From an uncultured Rhodospirillaceae bacterium (GTDB lineage Bacteria > Pseudomonadota > Alphaproteobacteria > Rhodospirillales > Magnetospirillaceae), in contig CAJANN010000323.1 in the NCBI GenBank assembly GCA_903941095.1, positions 1-33,157 of the forward strand: a DNA stretch of 33,157 nt, in the 5' to 3' direction. The translations under genes were made by a program, and so were the position numbers. The notes under the pieces are model-generated. The model was not told the DNA's origin. It saw nothing but the letters and a program-made list of their open reading frames with translations, and did not search any database. This document shows, in pieces, positions 16,192 through 24,321 of this stretch. Within the stretch, counting starts at the first letter, position 1. Each line of letters opens with the position of its first letter.

Positions 16192-16986
16192 ATGGATTCC
16201 CCTCCCGCCCACTTCGAAATTGGTGCCATGCCGGAAAGCGACGGCGCCATTTTGGTCTTCGCCTCGAAGACGGTTGGCGAACAGGCACTGGCTTGGCTGA
16301 TCCGCCAGGGAGAAGCTGTGGTGCAAGTGATCGCCGCGCGAGACGATGATGTCGCGATTCTCAACCTTTGCCGGACTCACGGGATTGCGGTCTCGGTGTT
16401 CGATCCCGAACGGACGCCGACGGGTCTCGTCGATTCCGGGCGTTCGTTCGCATGGTTGCTAAATCTTTGGAGTCCGCACCTGCTGCGGCGGCCGGTTCTT
16501 GGCCTTGCCCATCGGCGGCTGAATCTTCATCCCAGCCTGGTGCCGCATTGCCGCGGCAATGACAACGCGGCCTGGACCATCCGGCATGGTCTTCCTGCCG
16601 GGGTGTCGCTGCTGGAAATGGACGATGGCGTTGATACCGGGCGGGTCTGGGCACAGCGTGTCATCGAGTACGCCTTTCCCATCAGGGGACGCGACCTGCA
16701 CCTAATGCTGGAAGCCGAACTGGTGCGCCTGTTCGTGGAATCTTGGGCTGCCCTGCGCGCTCGTCCGCCCGAGCCGCATTCACAGCAAGGACCGGTCACA
16801 TGCTTCCGTCGTGCCGACACCAATGCCGACCGTCACCGTGATGCCGGTCATACGGCGACCCTGGCCGATACCGTGCGCTGGCTTTTGGCTCATGACTTCG
16901 CCCCTGGGACCACCGCCGAGATGATCATGGATGGGCGGCGCTTTCAGGTGCGGCTGGATATTCGCGAGGTGGAACCAGGGGCATGA
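16192..16986 (+). CDS. formyltransferase-fold enzyme, probable sugar N-formyltransferase
   Basis: Protein of 264 residues from the ATG at 16192. An ATG at 16228 is nearly as likely, since the first β-strand (AILVFASKTVGEQAL) starts right after it and neither has a good ribosome site. The catalytic set of the methionyl-tRNA formyltransferase fold is present: LNLHPS gives N111 and H113, followed by LVPHCRGN, and DDGVDTG gives D148. The protein is much shorter than methionyl-tRNA formyltransferase (about 310 residues) and has only a short extra C-terminal domain. Beside three sugar aminotransferases, N-formylation of an amino-sugar nucleotide with N10-formyl-tetrahydrofolate is the likely role; this is inference from context. 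Its stop overlaps the next start as ATGA. Confidence 0.82.
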   Translation: MDSPPAHFEIGAMPESDGAILVFASKTVGEQALAWLIRQGEAVVQVIAARDDDVAILNLCRTHGIAVSVFDPERTPTGLVDSGRSFAWLLNLWSPHLLRRPVLGLAHRRLNLHPSLVPHCRGNDNAAWTIRHGLPAGVSLLEMDDGVDTGRVWAQRVIEYAFPIRGRDLHLMLEAELVRLFVESWAALRARPPEPHSQQGPVTCFRRADTNADRHRDAGHTATLADTVRWLLAHDFAPGTTAEMIMDGRRFQVRLDIREVEPGA

Positions 16987-18686
16987 CCAACAGCGAAGCA
17001 GCGATATCTCGCCAAGTCGCCGCGTTGATATCGGCCGCACAGGTGCACTTCAACGGAGGCGACCAACTGGCCGCCGAACGGTCCTTGTGCGCCATTCTGG
17101 ACCTAGCACCACAATTGGTGCCGATTCGCGAGTTGCTGGGACGCTGCATGTCGATGCGAGGCGATCATTCCGGCGCCCTTGCCGCGCTTGACTGGGCGGC
17201 GGCCTGGGCGTGTCTAGATGGGTGCCCACTGAACGACGACAGCCCTGCCGCCGCAGCCTATGCCTATGCCCTATATTTCCGCGCACGTATCGGCCAGTTT
17301 TCCCACAGTCCGTTGACCGCGTTGATGGTCGAGCGGTGCGTTGCCGGCATGCGGGTGGCGGCCCGCGCGCGCGCCGATCTCGCCTATCTGGGCAGCGTCA
17401 CCCTGGTTGAGTTGGGATACCAGAAGGCCGCCGAGGAAATCTTTCTGATTGGCCATCGTATCCGGCTCGAGCAGCGAGCGGCCCTAGTGGAGAACGGGGA
17501 GCGGCGGCGCTTCATCTATGGCGACACCAGCGTCAGTTCGGGTATTCCCGGCGTTCCCAACCTTCTGGAGGGGATCGGTCACATCGCCTCGATCGACGGC
17601 TATCTAAAGATGGTGCGGCTGGGTTGGTTCGGCAAAATTCAGCCGACCATGTGTCTGCACGACAGCTCGGTGGTCAATCCCTATCTACTGGCCCGGATGG
17701 AACCGCACCTCACCATCTTGCGGGAACCGGCGGCCATCAAGGCGGCACTTCCGGCAGCCCAGGCCTGGGAGGAACTGATCAACAATTTCATGATGGTCGG
17801 TGAGCGTCCGATATTCAACTACCATGCAGCCGCGATGGCCCAGGCGGAATGGGAGCGTCAAGGGCGCGGCCCGCTCTTGTCGATTCCCGCTGCCGACCGT
17901 CTGCGCGCCCGCGGGCTGCTTGCCGAATGGGGCATCGGGGCGGATGGCTGGTTTGTCTGTCTGCACGTACGCGACAACGGATTCCGTCGCGAACGCGAGG
18001 CATGCAAAGAAAACAGGGGGCTTGAAAATCCCAACAACGCTGACATTGGCAGCTATCGTACCGCGATTGAGGCGGTTGCCGATCGCGGCGGCTGGGTGCT
18101 GCGGATGGGGGGAGCGGAAATGACGCCGCTTCCCTTTTCCCATCCCCGTCTAATCGACTATGCCCACAGTCCGGCCCGCTCCGCCGACATGGACATCATC
18201 CTGTGCGGCCTGTGCCGCTTTTTCATCGGCACATGCTCTGGTCTCTCGGGGGTGCCGCGTCTGTTCGGCGTGCCGACCATCTATACCAACGTCACACCCG
18301 CCTACGTGCGGCCGGCCTCGGGGGCCGACCTGTTCATTCCAAAGTTGCTGCGCACCAAGACCGATGGTCGCCGCCTATCGTTCCGCGAATGCTGGGCCGA
18401 ACCCTACGGCCGAACCTTCCGGCCAGAAATCCTGGATGTTTTCGGGCTGGTCAACGAGGATAATTGCTCGGGTGACCTGCATGACATCACTGTGGAAATG
18501 ATGGACAGCCTGGACGGTTGCGACCCTGGCGACGGGCCGGACGAGCGGGACCTGCGGCGGCGGTTCGATTCTCTGGCCGAGATCAGCGAGATCGCTGATG
18601 GCGGGTTCGGTTCGGCCGCTCGCCTGGGGCGCGCCTTCCTACGCCGCCATGCCGGCCTGTTGGCCGACATGCTCGAGGAGCATTGA
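16983..18686 (+). CDS. TIGR04372-type glycosyltransferase with helical N-terminus
   Basis: Protein of 567 residues whose start overlaps the preceding stop by four bases. Residues 1-170 are TPR-like helices (QVHFNGGDQLAAERSLCAILD, then SMRGDHSGALAALDWAA, then VELGYQKAAEEIFLIGHR). Residues about 190-510 match the pattern I know for the putative glycosyltransferase family TIGR04372: FVCLHVRDNGF near 324-334, a NADIGSYRTAIEAV run, GGWVLRMGG, then RFFIGTCSGLSGVP near 412-425 and FGVPTIYTN. This resembles GT-B fucosyltransferase-like folds in which the HxR-D segment binds the donor phosphate. No signal peptide. Donor and acceptor are not known. A 60-residue acidic-to-basic tail follows. Confidence 0.82.
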   Translation: MTNSEAAISRQVAALISAAQVHFNGGDQLAAERSLCAILDLAPQLVPIRELLGRCMSMRGDHSGALAALDWAAAWACLDGCPLNDDSPAAAAYAYALYFRARIGQFSHSPLTALMVERCVAGMRVAARARADLAYLGSVTLVELGYQKAAEEIFLIGHRIRLEQRAALVENGERRRFIYGDTSVSSGIPGVPNLLEGIGHIASIDGYLKMVRLGWFGKIQPTMCLHDSSVVNPYLLARMEPHLTILREPAAIKAALPAAQAWEELINNFMMVGERPIFNYHAAAMAQAEWERQGRGPLLSIPAADRLRARGLLAEWGIGADGWFVCLHVRDNGFRREREACKENRGLENPNNADIGSYRTAIEAVADRGGWVLRMGGAEMTPLPFSHPRLIDYAHSPARSADMDIILCGLCRFFIGTCSGLSGVPRLFGVPTIYTNVTPAYVRPASGADLFIPKLLRTKTDGRRLSFRECWAEPYGRTFRPEILDVFGLVNEDNCSGDLHDITVEMMDSLDGCDPGDGPDERDLRRRFDSLAEISEIADGGFGSAARLGRAFLRRHAGLLADMLEEH

Positions 18687-18689
18687 CCC

Positions 18690-19793
18690 ATGCGCAAGAT
18701 TATTTTCGTCACCGTCTTCTGGGGTCCGGAGTACAGTTTCCTTTATGCCAATTTCAGTCTTCCGGCACTGCTGGCGCCAGGCAACCTGCCGGCCATGAAG
18801 GAGGTGGTTCCGCTGGAATACTGGATCTACACCGACCGCGCCAACGCCGACCGGCTGGAGAAGGTTCCGGCCTTTGCCCGCCTGCGGGATCTGGCCGAGG
18901 TCAAATTCACTTTCATCGAGGATTCGACGCTGAGCGATTGCGTTACCCAGGAGCATTGCTACACCTTGATGGCCTCGGCGCACCGCCACGCGGTTGCCAA
19001 GGCGTGGGAACAAGACTTCGGCCTGTGCTTCCACGACCCCGACCGTATCCTGGCCAACGGCTCATTTTCCACCATCGCCGACAGGATTTCCGCCGGCTGG
19101 CGAGCTGTAATGGGCAATGGATTGTCGGTGGTCAGCGAAACCTGCTGCCCGCGCCTGGTCGAATTATCGCGCGACGGGACGGGGCATTCGTCACTCCTAG
19201 ATGGACAATTGATCCTGGAACCCCGCCAAGCGGTCCGGTTGGCGGTTGAACACCTGCACGATCACTCGGCGGTGCAGATGGTGGACAGCGATCGTTTCAC
19301 CGTCTGGCCGGCGGTGATGTTCTGGCCGTTGGAGGGGCACGGCTATCTGTGCCGGTCGTGGCACCACATCCCGCTGTTCGTCCATCCAGGACGTGACGGC
19401 AGCGACTTCAAGACCAGCATCGACGGTGACTTTGTCGGCCAGGTAGTGGGACTCGAGGATTGCTCGTATCTCGAGGAATCTGACGAATTCATGTTGATTG
19501 AACCGGTGCGTCTGGCCCGGCGGCGTAATCATCCGCCCGGGTTCAACGCCCTGCGGGCCTTCGATGTGATGTATTGGGCAATGGGCAATACCAACGAGAT
19601 GAACCGCGAGTTCGCTCGGCACACGCTGTGGATGCATGACGGTGCCGTCATCGACCGCGCCAAGGCCGCGGCTGTCGCCGACGCCCTTATGGACGAGGTG
19701 TTCGGCCTGATGGCCCAAGTGGCCGCGTTTGAGAGTCACCGGGACCAGGGCTTTGCCGATCTGTTGGGCTCGCCGCTGCCACGGATGAGTTAG
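18690..19793 (+). CDS. putative glycosyltransferase-like protein of unknown function
   Basis: Protein of 367 residues starting three bases after the TIGR04372-type gene, with GAGGAG before its ATG. It begins with a β-strand and loop (KIIFVTVFWGPEY), followed by YWIYTDRANADRL, which resembles the nucleotide-binding start of GT-A glycosyltransferases. FHDPDRILANGSF near 111-123 sits where GT-A enzymes carry their acidic metal-binding motif. The second half has Trp/His-rich strands (FWPLEGHGYLCRSWHHIPLF). I do not recognise a named family. Coupling to a glycosyltransferase gene supports a carbohydrate role. No membrane segments are seen. Confidence 0.65.
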   Translation: MRKIIFVTVFWGPEYSFLYANFSLPALLAPGNLPAMKEVVPLEYWIYTDRANADRLEKVPAFARLRDLAEVKFTFIEDSTLSDCVTQEHCYTLMASAHRHAVAKAWEQDFGLCFHDPDRILANGSFSTIADRISAGWRAVMGNGLSVVSETCCPRLVELSRDGTGHSSLLDGQLILEPRQAVRLAVEHLHDHSAVQMVDSDRFTVWPAVMFWPLEGHGYLCRSWHHIPLFVHPGRDGSDFKTSIDGDFVGQVVGLEDCSYLEESDEFMLIEPVRLARRRNHPPGFNALRAFDVMYWAMGNTNEMNREFARHTLWMHDGAVIDRAKAAAVADALMDEVFGLMAQVAAFESHRDQGFADLLGSPLPRMS

Positions 19794-19902
19794 ATGGTAG
19801 CTGGCCGTTTCCCCTTTTGTCGCGTGTCCGCCGATCCCATATGGGCAGCGAGAGGGCCAGAAGGCTCTCCCTTCAGTCACGTCCGCTGATGGAGAAGTCG
19901 TC
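19794..19902. other. short intergenic region with small palindrome
   Basis: A 109-base gap between the glycosyltransferase-like gene and the radical SAM gene. It contains the perfect 10-base palindrome cccatatggg at 19836-19845 and an imperfect hairpin built on gagag/ctctc around 19850-19870 without a T-run. GGAGAAG at the right end is the ribosome site of the next gene. It may hold a promoter for the next two genes, but none is clear. Confidence 0.3.
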
Positions 19903-20964
19903 ATGGAAGTCTATTCCCAGCTGAAATTCCTGCGCTTCCGCGATCGTCTGGACGCCGTGGCCGATGGCCGGGTGCCGGCGCCGGTCCATATCCGCATCAA
20001 GCCGATCAATCGCTGCAATCACGATTGCTGGTATTGCGCCTACCGCAATTCGAAGCTCAAGCTGGGCGAGGACATGGATGAGAACGACACCATCCCCACG
20101 CCCAAGCTGTTCGAGATCGCGGACGACATCGTCGACATGGGGGTCAAGGCGGTGACCTTTTCGGGCGGCGGCGAGCCTTTGCTGCACAAGGCGCTGCCCG
20201 AGGTGATCGACCGCCTGGCCGCGGGCGGCGTCGCGGTGGCGACGCTGACCAACGGCGTCAACCTGAAAGGCCGGGTCGGCGAGGCCCTGGCCCGCCACGC
20301 CACCTGGGTCCGGGTGTCGATCGACGCCTGGGACAACGATTCCTATGCCGCGTCCCGTTCGGCCCGGCCCGGCGATTTCGACCGGGTGGTGGACAACATG
20401 CGGGCCTTCAAGGCTTCCGGAACCAGATGCGTGCTGGGTGTCAGCCTGATCATCGACCAGGTCAACCACACCCATGTCGCCGAACTGGCTGCCCGTTTCA
20501 AGGAACTGGGCGCCGACCATGTCAAGCTGGCCGGTGCGGTGACCGCCAACGACGCCGCAGAACACAACGCCTATCACGAACGCTTCGCCGCCGAGACCGC
20601 GCGCCAGATCGCCCTGGCGCAGCAACTGGCCGACGACCGCTTCCAGGTGCTCAATCATGTCCACCGCATGGCCGAAAGCTTCGACAAGCCTTACCATTCC
20701 TGCCCGTTCGCTCGTTTCCTGACGGTGATCGGCGCCGACCAGACGGTCTATCTGTGTCAGGACAAGGCCTATACCCAGTCGGGCATCCTGGGATCGATCA
20801 GGCAAAGGCGGTTCTCGGAATTCTGGTTCTCGGACGAGAACCGTCGGGCGCTGCAGGCCGTCGACCCCTCGGTCCATTGCCGGCATCATTGCGTCGCCCA
20901 CGGCAAGAACATGGCCCTGGTCGACTATCTGTCCCAGGACCTCGGGCACGCGATGTTCGTCTGA
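19903..20964 (+). CDS. radical SAM/SPASM-like enzyme
   Basis: Radical SAM enzyme of 353 residues, start supported by GGAGAAG before the ATG. The cluster motif CNHDCWYC gives C38, C42 and C45; TFSGGGEPLLH is the SAM-binding GGE motif; SIDAWDNDSY is the usual strand after it. The C-terminus has a SPASM-like Cys set: HSCPF, YLCQDKAY and CRHHC. It overlaps the following methyltransferase by one base (TGATG), so the two probably act in sequence. It differs from the radical SAM enzyme at 12123-13034 in length and in the form of its cysteine motifs. A substrate among surface sugars or an aminated intermediate is likely from context only. Confidence 0.88.
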   Translation: MEVYSQLKFLRFRDRLDAVADGRVPAPVHIRIKPINRCNHDCWYCAYRNSKLKLGEDMDENDTIPTPKLFEIADDIVDMGVKAVTFSGGGEPLLHKALPEVIDRLAAGGVAVATLTNGVNLKGRVGEALARHATWVRVSIDAWDNDSYAASRSARPGDFDRVVDNMRAFKASGTRCVLGVSLIIDQVNHTHVAELAARFKELGADHVKLAGAVTANDAAEHNAYHERFAAETARQIALAQQLADDRFQVLNHVHRMAESFDKPYHSCPFARFLTVIGADQTVYLCQDKAYTQSGILGSIRQRRFSEFWFSDENRRALQAVDPSVHCRHHCVAHGKNMALVDYLSQDLGHAMFV

Positions 20965-21629
20965 TGGCCGAGTTCAACTTCATCCAGAAGCTGCACAGCA
21001 GCACCAAGCGCGATTATGTCGCCCGGGTGGTCGAATCCGATAAGGCCGAATGCGCCGCCATCGCCCGGCAATGGGGTGCCGATTACTGGGACGGCGACCG
21101 TCGCCACGGCTATGGCGGCTATCGTTATGACGGACGCTGGCGCCCGGTCGCCGAGGAACTGGCGGCCCATCTGGGCCTGAAGCCGGGGATGCGCCTGCTG
21201 GACATCGGTTGCGGCAAGGGCTTCCTGCTGTACGAGTTCACCCAGGTGGTGCCGGGGCTGGAGGTGGCCGGGCTGGACATCTCGGCCTATGGCGTCGACA
21301 ACGCCAAGCCCGAGGTGCGGCCGTTCCTGACGGTGGGCGACGCGGTCGGTCTGCCCTATGGCGTCGGCGAATTCGACGCGGTGGTGTCGCTGGGTTGCCT
21401 GCACAACCTCGACCTGCCCGACCTGTGGCAGGCGGTGGGCGAGATGCAACGGGTCTGTCCATCGGCGGCCAAGTACGTGATGGTCGAATCCTTCCGTGAC
21501 GAACGCGAGAAGGCCAACCTGCTATATTGGCAGCTGACATGCCGATCGTTCCACGATCCCCGCTCGTGGGCGTGGCTGTTCGAGCGGACGGGCTATCGCG
21601 GCGACTGGGGCTTCATCTTCTTCGAATAG
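20964..21629 (+). CDS. class I SAM-dependent methyltransferase
   Basis: Protein of 221 residues translated from an ATG overlapping the radical SAM stop. The class I motif LLDIGCGKGFLL is at residues 78-89, followed by AGLDIS (acidic strand end), VGDAVGLPYG and the FDAVVSLGCLHNL motif IV. The first 75 residues hold a basic and aromatic segment (GYGGYRYDGRWRP) that probably caps the active site; the C-terminus ends with an aromatic strand (GFIFFE). Close in layout to small-molecule methyltransferases. Its end overlaps the convergent transketolase C-subunit gene by 17 bases. Probably methylates the product of the radical SAM enzyme or a nearby sugar. Confidence 0.85.
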   Translation: MAEFNFIQKLHSSTKRDYVARVVESDKAECAAIARQWGADYWDGDRRHGYGGYRYDGRWRPVAEELAAHLGLKPGMRLLDIGCGKGFLLYEFTQVVPGLEVAGLDISAYGVDNAKPEVRPFLTVGDAVGLPYGVGEFDAVVSLGCLHNLDLPDLWQAVGEMQRVCPSAAKYVMVESFRDEREKANLLYWQLTCRSFHDPRSWAWLFERTGYRGDWGFIFFE

Positions 21630-22536
21630 CCTGGGCCACCGCCGAGGCGATGCCTTCCGGCTGCAGGCCGAACCGTGCCAGCAAGGCGTCCTGCGAGCCG
21701 TAATGATGGACGAAGGAATCGGGCAGGGCCAGGCGCAGGGTCGGCCCGACCGATCCGGCGGCCGCCAGGGCGTCCAGCACCGCCGCCCCCAATCCGCCGA
21801 CGCGGGAATGCTCCTCGACGCTGACCACCAGGCGCTTGCCCCGGGCCATCGCCACCGTCTGTTCGGCGTCGAACGGCTTGACGGTGTGGGCGTGCAGAAC
21901 GGCGCAGCCGATGCCGTCGGCAGCCAGCCGCTCGGCGGCGGCCAAGGCGCGGCCGGTCATCACCCCGGTCGAGACCATCAGCACGTCGGCGCCGTCGCGC
22001 ATGGGGATGGCGCGGCCGATAGCGAAACCGGCCTCGGGCCGCGAGATCACCGGGTCGCCGCCCTTGCCCAGGCGGATGTAAAGCGGTCCCGGCCAGTCCA
22101 GGCTGGCCTCCATCAGCCGGGTCATCTCGTCGGCGTCGGCGGCCGCCACCACCGTCATACCGGGAAGGGCGGAAAACAGAGCCACGTCGTCGATGGCGGT
22201 ATGGGTCGGTCCCAGCGGCGCATAGACTAGGCCGCCGCCATTGCCGACCAGACGGACGGGCAGGTCGTGCAGGCAGACGTCGACCGCTACCTGTTCCAGG
22301 CAGCGCCGGGTCAGGAAGGTGGCGATGGTGTGGACGAACGGCATCAGCCCGTCCATGGCCATGCCGGCGGCCATGCCGATCAGGTTGGCCTCGGCGATGC
22401 CTTCGATGACGAAACGCTCGGGCAAGTCGGCGGCCATCTGCTTCAGGGTGCCGGCCGACGGGTCCGAGCCGACATAGACCACGCGGGGGTCGCGGGCGGC
22501 CAGCCGGTGGATCATGTCCAGGCAGGTCTTGCGCAT
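21613..22536 (-). CDS. transketolase-like protein, C-terminal subunit
   Basis: Protein of 307 residues corresponding to the pyrimidine-binding and C-terminal domains of transketolase; the start overlaps the N-subunit stop by one base. FVIEGIAEANLIGMAAG (residues 42-58) carries the Glu expected to activate the thiamine diphosphate ring (E49). ALPGMTVVAAADADE and LYIRLGKGG are family stretches, and VVSVEEHSRVGGLG belongs to the C-terminal domain. With its partner it should form a split transketolase able to move a two-carbon ketol unit between sugars. Split transketolases are common in special pathways, as opposed to the single-chain central-metabolism enzyme. Last gene of the seven-gene sugar operon. 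Confidence 0.88.
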   Translation of the reverse strand: MRKTCLDMIHRLAARDPRVVYVGSDPSAGTLKQMAADLPERFVIEGIAEANLIGMAAGMAMDGLMPFVHTIATFLTRRCLEQVAVDVCLHDLPVRLVGNGGGLVYAPLGPTHTAIDDVALFSALPGMTVVAAADADEMTRLMEASLDWPGPLYIRLGKGGDPVISRPEAGFAIGRAIPMRDGADVLMVSTGVMTGRALAAAERLAADGIGCAVLHAHTVKPFDAEQTVAMARGKRLVVSVEEHSRVGGLGAAVLDALAAAGSVGPTLRLALPDSFVHHYGSQDALLARFGLQPEGIASAVAQAIRRR

Positions 22537-23351
22537 CACATCCCTCCCAGTTCGGCCACGACCGTCGCCGCCTCGGTCTCGGTCAGCTTGCGCTTGTGAT
22601 GCCAGTCGGCGACGCCCTCGGCGATCGACACCCCCTTGCCCTTGACGGTGTGGGCGATGACCAGCGACGGCTTGCCGCCCTGCAGCGGCAGGTGGGCGAA
22701 CACCCGCCCCAGTTCGGCGACGTCGTGACCGTCGGCCTCGGCCACCGCGAAGCCGAAGGCGCGCCACTTGTCGGCCAGAGGTTCGAGCGGCTGCACCCGT
22801 TCGATGGGGCCGTAGGATTGCAGCTTGTTGTAATCGATGACGGCGACCAGGTTGTCCAGGCCGTGCTTGGCGGCGCTCATCGCCGCTTCCCACACCGAGC
22901 CCTCGTTGATCTCGCCGTCGCCCATCACCACGAACACCCGGCTGGAGCGCCGCTGGATGCGGGCCGCCAGCGCCATGCCCAGGCCGATGGACAGGCCGTG
23001 ACCCAGCGCCCCGGTCGAGGCCTCGATGCCCGGCAGGCGGCCCTTCTCGGGGTGGCCGGGCAGGCGCGAGTCGACGGCGCAGAAGCTGGAAATCTCCGCG
23101 GGCGGAAAGAAGCCCTTGTCGGCCAGCACGGCGTAAAGGGCCAGTACGCCGTGGCCCTTGGACAGGATGCAGCGGTCGCGGTCGGGGGCGGTGGGATTGG
23201 CCGGGTCGATCCGCAGAACCTCGTCGTAAAGGACGCGCAGAATCTCGATCAACGACATGGTGGCGCCGAAATGGATGCCGGCCGAGCGGATGGCGCCGAT
23301 AGCCAGCCGCCGCAGGTGGCGCGAGCGTTCGTCAAGCGGGGGCGAGGTCAT
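22536..23351 (-). CDS. transketolase-like protein, N-terminal subunit
   Basis: Protein of 271 residues with the diphosphate-binding domain of a thiamine-dependent transketolase. Evidence: SKGHG (residues 64-68), ASTGALGHGLSIGLGMA (111-127), and GDGEINEGSVWEAAMSA from G144, ending with D173-Y-N175, the metal-binding GDG(x)n-N motif. The start at 23351 has GGAAG before it and lies 20 bases inside the end of the kinase gene upstream, so translation is coupled. With the adjacent C subunit it makes an active heteromer. Possible roles are supplying an unusual ketose phosphate or adding a two-carbon branch to a keto-sugar. Confidence 0.88.
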   Translation of the reverse strand: MTSPPLDERSRHLRRLAIGAIRSAGIHFGATMSLIEILRVLYDEVLRIDPANPTAPDRDRCILSKGHGVLALYAVLADKGFFPPAEISSFCAVDSRLPGHPEKGRLPGIEASTGALGHGLSIGLGMALAARIQRRSSRVFVVMGDGEINEGSVWEAAMSAAKHGLDNLVAVIDYNKLQSYGPIERVQPLEPLADKWRAFGFAVAEADGHDVAELGRVFAHLPLQGGKPSLVIAHTVKGKGVSIAEGVADWHHKRKLTETEAATVVAELGGM

Positions 23352-24321
23352 AGGCGTCTTCCAACCAGGACAGCAGGGCGTGGGACTTCTCGAGTTGCCG
23401 CGCGCGCGCGGCCTGGGTTTCCGCGGCGCCCTCGGCCAAGCCGCGGCGGGCCATGCGGTCGGGGCGGAACTCGTTGAGCAGGATCAGGCACCAGATCAGC
23501 CCGAACAGCGGCAGCATCGCATCCAGCCGGGCGGGCAGAGTCCGGTCGTCGGGCAGTGCCGCCAGCATCAGCGTGCGCAGGCGGTCGCGGTCGGGGGCGG
23601 TGAAGGCCGATCCGGGATGCAGGATGGCGTCGGCGATGGCCTTCTCGGGACCGTCCCAGCCGAAATACTCGAAATCCAGGAAGATCGCCCCGGTCTCGGT
23701 CGCCAGCATGTTGTGGCGGCCGAAATCCGACGGGCTGAGCACACGGCGGGCCGGATCGGGCGAGGTGGCGAACCCGGAACCCAGCAGGTCGCGGGCACGC
23801 TCGAAGGCGCGGGCGGCGGCGCGGCGAACGGCGGTCAGGTGGTCGGCCACCGCCGCCACCCCCGCCAGCGGCGCCAGCCTGTCCTCGAACTGGGCCAAGG
23901 CCTGATCGGCGGTGAACACCGGGGTCGAGCCAGCGGGCAGGGCCGCCGCCCCGTCATCGGCGCGCAGCCCTTGCAGCCTGGCGAAGAACGCCCCCATGTC
24001 GGCGATGGCGTCAAGGTCGGTCTCTGCGGCCGGGCGGCCCTCGATCCATCGGTAAAGCGCGGCGTGGCGTTCGGGGGCGACGACGACCGGAGCCGGCACC
24101 GGCAGGCCGTGCCGGGTCAGGAAGGACAAAGCCCGCCATTCCTGTCCCAGGCGGTCGCGCCGGTCCTCGGCCTGGGGCGGATAGGATTTCAGCGCCAGAC
24201 GCCCGCTTTCGGTCTCGATGGCGAAGATGCGGTTGTTGCCGCCGCGCGCCACCGGGCGGGCGGCCAGGACCGGGCGGCCCAGCAGGGTGGCGGCCAGCGC
24301 CCGGGAGTCGTCGGGCGTCAC
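23332..24321 (-). CDS. APH/choline-kinase-fold phosphotransferase
   Basis: Small-molecule kinase of 329 residues beginning with a GTG at 24321 that overlaps the HAD stop (GTGA). The protein-kinase-like fold is marked by a Gly-rich start (ARGGNNRIF, 25-33), a lysine strand (LALKSY, K45), a catalytic loop SDFGRHNML (D199, N204) and DFEY with D216 in the DFG position. Relatives phosphorylate aminoglycosides, choline, homoserine or N-acetylhexosamine. Between a sugar phosphatase-like gene and a transketolase, a sugar or ketose kinase is most likely. The substrate cannot be assigned from sequence. Confidence 0.82.
   Translation of the reverse strand: MTPDDSRALAATLLGRPVLAARPVARGGNNRIFAIETESGRLALKSYPPQAEDRRDRLGQEWRALSFLTRHGLPVPAPVVVAPERHAALYRWIEGRPAAETDLDAIADMGAFFARLQGLRADDGAAALPAGSTPVFTADQALAQFEDRLAPLAGVAAVADHLTAVRRAAARAFERARDLLGSGFATSPDPARRVLSPSDFGRHNMLATETGAIFLDFEYFGWDGPEKAIADAILHPGSAFTAPDRDRLRTLMLAALPDDRTLPARLDAMLPLFGLIWCLILLNEFRPDRMARRGLAEGAAETQAARARQLEKSHALLSWLEDAYDLAPA

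Noticed and set aside
19836-19845. Palindrome cccatatggg as an operator site
   Set aside because: A 10-base palindrome in a 109-base gap is weak evidence, and no second copy was seen near the other promoters.
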